DNA of 7,873 nucleotides, taken from positions 1-7,873 of the forward strand of contig JAJYGK010000210.1 in NCBI GenBank assembly GCA_021790715.1, given 5' to 3'. Shown in pieces: positions 4,547 to 7,873 of the stretch. Below the pieces are notes generated by a model that saw nothing but the letters and a program-made list of their open reading frames with translations, was not told the DNA's origin and searched no databases. A program made the position numbers and the translations under genes. This DNA comes from Chloroflexota bacterium (lineage in GTDB: Bacteria > Chloroflexota > Limnocylindria > Limnocylindrales > CSP1-4). Positions within the stretch are counted from its first letter, which is position 1. Every line of letters begins with the position of its first letter.

Positions 4547-7500
4547 ATGCGTCGGTCGTCAGGCGTGCGCCGCTATGCGCTCGTCGGCGCCATGGTCCTG
4601 GTCGGGGGGCTCATACCCGGTGCCGCGCCGCACGTGGCGGCTGCCACCGGCAGCTTCACGATCCTGGACACGAACGACTTCCACGGACAGCTCCAGGCGT
4701 CCGGCAGCAACCCGGGTCTCGCGCGAGTGGCCGGCGTCGTCGACTCGGTCCGGCAGGAGGTCGGGGCAGACAACGTGCTGCTCGTCGATGCCGGCGACGA
4801 GATGCAGGGCTCGCTGCTGTCGAACCTGCAGAAGGGCGAACCGACCATCGCGGCCTTCAACGCGATGGGCGAGCAGATCGCCACGTTCGGCAACCACGAG
4901 TTCGACTGGGGCCAGACGGTCCTGGCGGACCGCACGAAGCAGGCCGACTACCCCTTCGTGACGGCGAACATCGTCAAGAACGACACGGGCAGCTGCTCGA
5001 CGGCCGGCTGGACGAAGCCGGACTTCGCGGCCGCGCCGTACGAGGTGATGACGGTCGGCGGCGCCAAGGTCGCCGTCATCGGCGTCACCACGCAGGAAGT
5101 GCCGACGATCACCATCGCCTCGGCCACCGCGGGCCTGTGCTTCAAGGACCCGGCCGAGTCCGTCGAGCACTACTACGCCGACATGAAGGCCGACGGGGCG
5201 CAGTTCATCGTCGTGCTGAGCCACCTCGGCTTCAACGACGGCGGCTACGGCTACGGCATCCCGGTCTACGGCGACAAGACGCTCGCGCAGAAGCTCAACG
5301 ACGCGGGCGATCCGGTCGACCTCATCGTCGGCGGCCACAGCCATACCGACCTCTCCAAGACCGGTGCGGCCACGGTGGGCGGCACGACGATCGTGCAGGC
5401 CTACTACAACGGCCGGCAGGTCGGGCGCGCGGACGTCACCCTCGGCGGCGGCACGCCGACCGTGTCGTGGAAGGCCATCGCCGTCAGCACGACCGGCGAC
5501 GAGGACACCGCCGTCAAGGGTGTCATCGACGCCGCGGCGAACAATGCCGACTACCAGGCCCTCATCAACAAGCCGATCGGGTACGCCCAGGTCGACCTGC
5601 TCCGCAACTACAACGGCGACAGCATGATGGCCGACTTCGTCGACGATGCGATCTACGGCTCGCTGAACACCGATTCGACGAAGGCCAACGACGTCGACAT
5701 GTTCTTCAACAACCCCGGCGGCATCCGCACCGACTGGTGCGCGAAGGCCGACCCGAAGGCCGCCGGCGGCTGGACGTGGAGCAGCGACGCCGCCGACTGC
5801 ACGAGCGGGACGTGGACCCACGCGCCGATGCTCCTGACGTACGGCCAGATGTTCACGATCCTGCCGTTCGGGAACGCGACCGTCGTCGGCACGATGACCG
5901 GCGCCCAGATCCTCCAGGTCCTGAACCAGAGCGCCCAGCTGACCAAGGGCGCGATCCAGGTCTCCGGGCTGCGGTACAAGTTCTACAACTACCAGAAGCC
6001 CGACCCGAAATCGACGACCACGCCGCCGGCCATGCACACGTACGCGTGGGGCGCCTATGACGCCTGCGTCGTCAACAGCACGACCGGCAAGTGCGTGCCG
6101 CTCGACCTCAAGAAGACGTACAAGGTCGGCACGAACGAGTTCCTCGCCCCGGCCGGCGGCGACAACTTCCTCGGCTTCAAGTACATGCAGAACCTGACGT
6201 ACTGGGGCGACATGCTCGACGCGGTCAACTCGTACGTCGCGAAGACCGACACGCAGGCCCACCCGTACAAGGGCCCCGCCGGCACGGGCAAGCTCGACGG
6301 CCGCATCACGCAGGATGGGACCGCGGCGGGCGGCAGCATCGTGCCGATCACGATCCTCCACAACAACGATTCGCACGGGCAGCTGCTGGCGTACGAGCAG
6401 CTCGCGACCCTCATCAAGCAGGAGCGCGCATACAACCCGCAGCGGACGCTGTTGCTGAGCGGCGGCGACCAGATCCAGGGCGACGCGGCCGCCTTCTACT
6501 TCAAGACCTCGTACACGGGGAAGGCGGTCGATGGGACGCCGCTCCCCGACTCCCTGAAGACCAACCCCGAGATCGCGGTCATGAACGCGCTCGGCTACGA
6601 CGCGATGACCCTGGGCAACCACGAGTTCAATTTCGGCGGCGCCGTCTTCAAGGGCGTCCTTGGGCAGTCGAAGTTCGCGGTGCTCGGCGCGAACGTGAAG
6701 GACAACGGGTCCTACGGGCTCGCAGGGGCGCGGGGCGGAGCCGGCGTCAAGCCGTTCCTGACGAGCGTCGTCGGGCCCGAGAAGATCTCGGTCGCGATCA
6801 TCGGCATCACGAACCACCGGGTGCCGAGCTACGAGCTGCCGAGCAACATCAAGGGCCTGACGTTCAGCAACCCGCTGACGGTCGCCCAGAGCCTGTCCAC
6901 GAAGCTCGCGCCGAAGGATGACGCCGTGGTCGCCCTGACGCACATCGGGTTCACGACGGACCCGAAGAGCGTGGACGTGGACGAGAACGTCGACACGGCA
7001 ATGGCGGCGAAGGTCTCCGGCCTCGACGCGATCGTGGGGGCGCACAGCCACACGAGCCCCGTGACGGCGTCCGGCGACTACAAGTACCTGCCGACGATCA
7101 TCGCGGGCCCGAACGGCGAGCCCGTCGAGGTCACGCAGGCCTACCGCTACAACCAGTACCTCGGCGAGGTCATCCTGGGCATGCGCCCGATCGTGGTCGG
7201 CACGATCGACGACGCGAACATGATGTACGGCGCCGGGACGATCACCCAGAAGTCCGTCGTGACGGCGCTGACGGCGAAGCTGAACGCCATCAAGGCCTCG
7301 TTCGCGAAGAAGCAGACCAAGGCCGCGCTCTCGCAGCTCGAGGCGTTCGTCACCTACGTGTCCACCCAGCGCAAGGCAGGGACGATCAAGTCGACCGCGG
7401 CGTCGCAGCTCATCGCCGACGCCACGTCGATGAAGACGCACAACGGCGGGTACGAGACGGTCACCGAGTCCGGCCAGTACCTGGCCGTGACGAAGGACAC

Positions 7501-7873
7501 GCCGGCCGACCCGCAGATCAAGGCGATCGTGGATCCGTACCTCGAGGCGCTCAAGGCGTACCAGGACAAGGTCGTCGGCAAGACGACCGCGCCGATCGAC
7601 ACGCTCAAGGCGTTCACCGAGGAGACCAACGGCGCCGACCTGCAGGCCGACGCGTCGGTGTACGAGCTCGCGCAGCACGGCATCACCGACGTGGACGTCC
7701 ACCTGTCGGGAGCCATGACCAACAAGAAGATCGCGGACGACGCGACCGAGGCGAACCCGGTGACCCTCAAGGTCTCCGACATGTTCACCGCGATGCCGTA
7801 CGAGAACTCGCTCGTCGTCATGAGGATGAACGGCCCGCAGCTCAAGGCGGTCCTCGAGCGCGCGTACCGGAAC
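4547..7873 (+). CDS. Secreted tandem two-unit 5'-nucleotidase / metallophosphoesterase (3' end beyond window)
   Basis: The frame stays open for 1109 codons to the window edge. Residues 1-33 are a Sec signal peptide (MRRSSGVRR, hydrophobic core, cleavage near HVAAA). Unit 1 (about 35-590) has the metallophosphatase ligands D44/H46 in DTNDFHG, D84, N116, H226, H264 and H266, with the UshA-type dyad H117/D120 in GNHEFD. It also has a full nucleotidase C-terminal domain with NNPGGIR (388-394), LPFGN (439-443) and a GGDNF segment (537-541). Unit 2 (about 598 onward) repeats the plan: D608/H610 in HNNDSHG, D641, N691, H799, H833 and H835. It reads GNHEFN at the dyad, and LSGAMTN replaces the GGIR motif. 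A helical insert (about 901-965) resembles part of a FIMAH domain. The expected activity is hydrolysis of extracellular nucleotides, possibly cyclic 2',3'-phosphates as in the two-unit YfkN of Bacillus. The missing end should hold the rest of the second C-terminal domain. Confidence 0.93.
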   Translation, partial: MRRSSGVRRYALVGAMVLVGGLIPGAAPHVAAATGSFTILDTNDFHGQLQASGSNPGLARVAGVVDSVRQEVGADNVLLVDAGDEMQGSLLSNLQKGEPTIAAFNAMGEQIATFGNHEFDWGQTVLADRTKQADYPFVTANIVKNDTGSCSTAGWTKPDFAAAPYEVMTVGGAKVAVIGVTTQEVPTITIASATAGLCFKDPAESVEHYYADMKADGAQFIVVLSHLGFNDGGYGYGIPVYGDKTLAQKLNDAGDPVDLIVGGHSHTDLSKTGAATVGGTTIVQAYYNGRQVGRADVTLGGGTPTVSWKAIAVSTTGDEDTAVKGVIDAAANNADYQALINKPIGYAQVDLLRNYNGDSMMADFVDDAIYGSLNTDSTKANDVDMFFNNPGGIRTDWCAKADPKAAGGWTWSSDAADCTSGTWTHAPMLLTYGQMFTILPFGNATVVGTMTGAQILQVLNQSAQLTKGAIQVSGLRYKFYNYQKPDPKSTTTPPAMHTYAWGAYDACVVNSTTGKCVPLDLKKTYKVGTNEFLAPAGGDNFLGFKYMQNLTYWGDMLDAVNSYVAKTDTQAHPYKGPAGTGKLDGRITQDGTAAGGSIVPITILHNNDSHGQLLAYEQLATLIKQERAYNPQRTLLLSGGDQIQGDAAAFYFKTSYTGKAVDGTPLPDSLKTNPEIAVMNALGYDAMTLGNHEFNFGGAVFKGVLGQSKFAVLGANVKDNGSYGLAGARGGAGVKPFLTSVVGPEKISVAIIGITNHRVPSYELPSNIKGLTFSNPLTVAQSLSTKLAPKDDAVVALTHIGFTTDPKSVDVDENVDTAMAAKVSGLDAIVGAHSHTSPVTASGDYKYLPTIIAGPNGEPVEVTQAYRYNQYLGEVILGMRPIVVGTIDDANMMYGAGTITQKSVVTALTAKLNAIKASFAKKQTKAALSQLEAFVTYVSTQRKAGTIKSTAASQLIADATSMKTHNGGYETVTESGQYLAVTKDTPADPQIKAIVDPYLEALKAYQDKVVGKTTAPIDTLKAFTEETNGADLQADASVYELAQHGITDVDVHLSGAMTNKKIADDATEANPVTLKVSDMFTAMPYENSLVVMRMNGPQLKAVLERAYRN

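Noticed and set aside
4414..6060. Plus-strand 548-codon frame starting in the nucleotidase leader
   Set aside because: It is a +1 shadow of the nucleotidase, with an Arg/Gly/Asp-rich translation and no ribosome binding site. No short leader peptide with convincing signals was found either.
4559..7702. A 1047-codon open frame antisense to the nucleotidase
   Set aside because: It mirrors the nucleotidase codon-by-codon. Its translation is a low-complexity Arg/Val/Asp/His/Leu mixture with no domain, while the plus strand gives two clear enzyme units with all catalytic residues. Long antisense frames are common in GC-rich genes.
4547..7873. Possibility that the nucleotidase is frameshifted or two separate genes
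   Set aside because: One frame runs without a stop from the signal peptide to the window edge. The motifs of both units fall in that same frame, and there is no internal start with a ribosome binding site between the units (about 6317-6340).
1..7873. A CRISPR array, mobile element, toxin-antitoxin pair or defence cluster
   Set aside because: No regularly spaced repeats, terminal inverted repeats, transposase or integrase motifs, or small paired genes are visible. The UvrD-type helicase alone, without a nuclease or other partner beside it, is not evidence of a defence system.

Overview
The window is GC-rich bacterial DNA, roughly 70% GC by eye, with short intergenic gaps and one GTGA start/stop overlap. 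Short Pro/Ala/Ser-linked lipoproteins, a stand-alone LysM protein and a large secreted nucleotidase fit Chloroflexota (Limnocylindria-like lineages) or Actinomycetota. The sequence alone does not decide between them. No tRNA, rRNA, insertion sequence, integrase or CRISPR array is visible, so this reads as ordinary chromosome.

Layout, left to right. (1) The 3' end of an unrecognised gene (2-160, +) overlaps by four bases the GTG start of a 421-aa MFS transporter (157-1422, +). (2) After short hairpins comes a 110-aa LysM lipoprotein (1533-1865, +), followed by a long stem-loop. (3) A 166-aa AHSA1/SRPBCC-type protein (1944-2444, +) comes next. (4) A compact UvrD/Rep-type superfamily 1 helicase lies on the minus strand (2566-4299) and converges on the SRPBCC gene. 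(5) A 247-bp divergent intergenic region separates the helicase from a very large exported metallophosphoesterase/5'-nucleotidase (4547 to the window edge, +, no stop reached).

The nucleotidase is the most notable gene. At least 1109 residues encode a signal peptide and two consecutive 5'-nucleotidase units. Both have complete metal-ligand sets, but they differ in the catalytic-dyad position (HEFD versus HEFN) and in the C-terminal substrate-binding motif (GGIR present versus absent). The second unit also carries a helical insert resembling part of a FIMAH domain. The likely role is extracellular breakdown of nucleotides to scavenge phosphate and nucleosides.

The region upstream of the nucleotidase is unusually structured. 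It holds a 12-nt-period direct repeat resembling PHO boxes, a 28-bp imperfect palindrome, and a leader with nested hairpins. The leader includes CCTCCC, exactly complementary to the GGGAGG of the Shine-Dalgarno. Together these suggest a regulated gene, possibly phosphate-responsive with leader-mediated translational control, but this is inference. The remaining genes look like unrelated housekeeping functions; no multi-gene novel system is evident.
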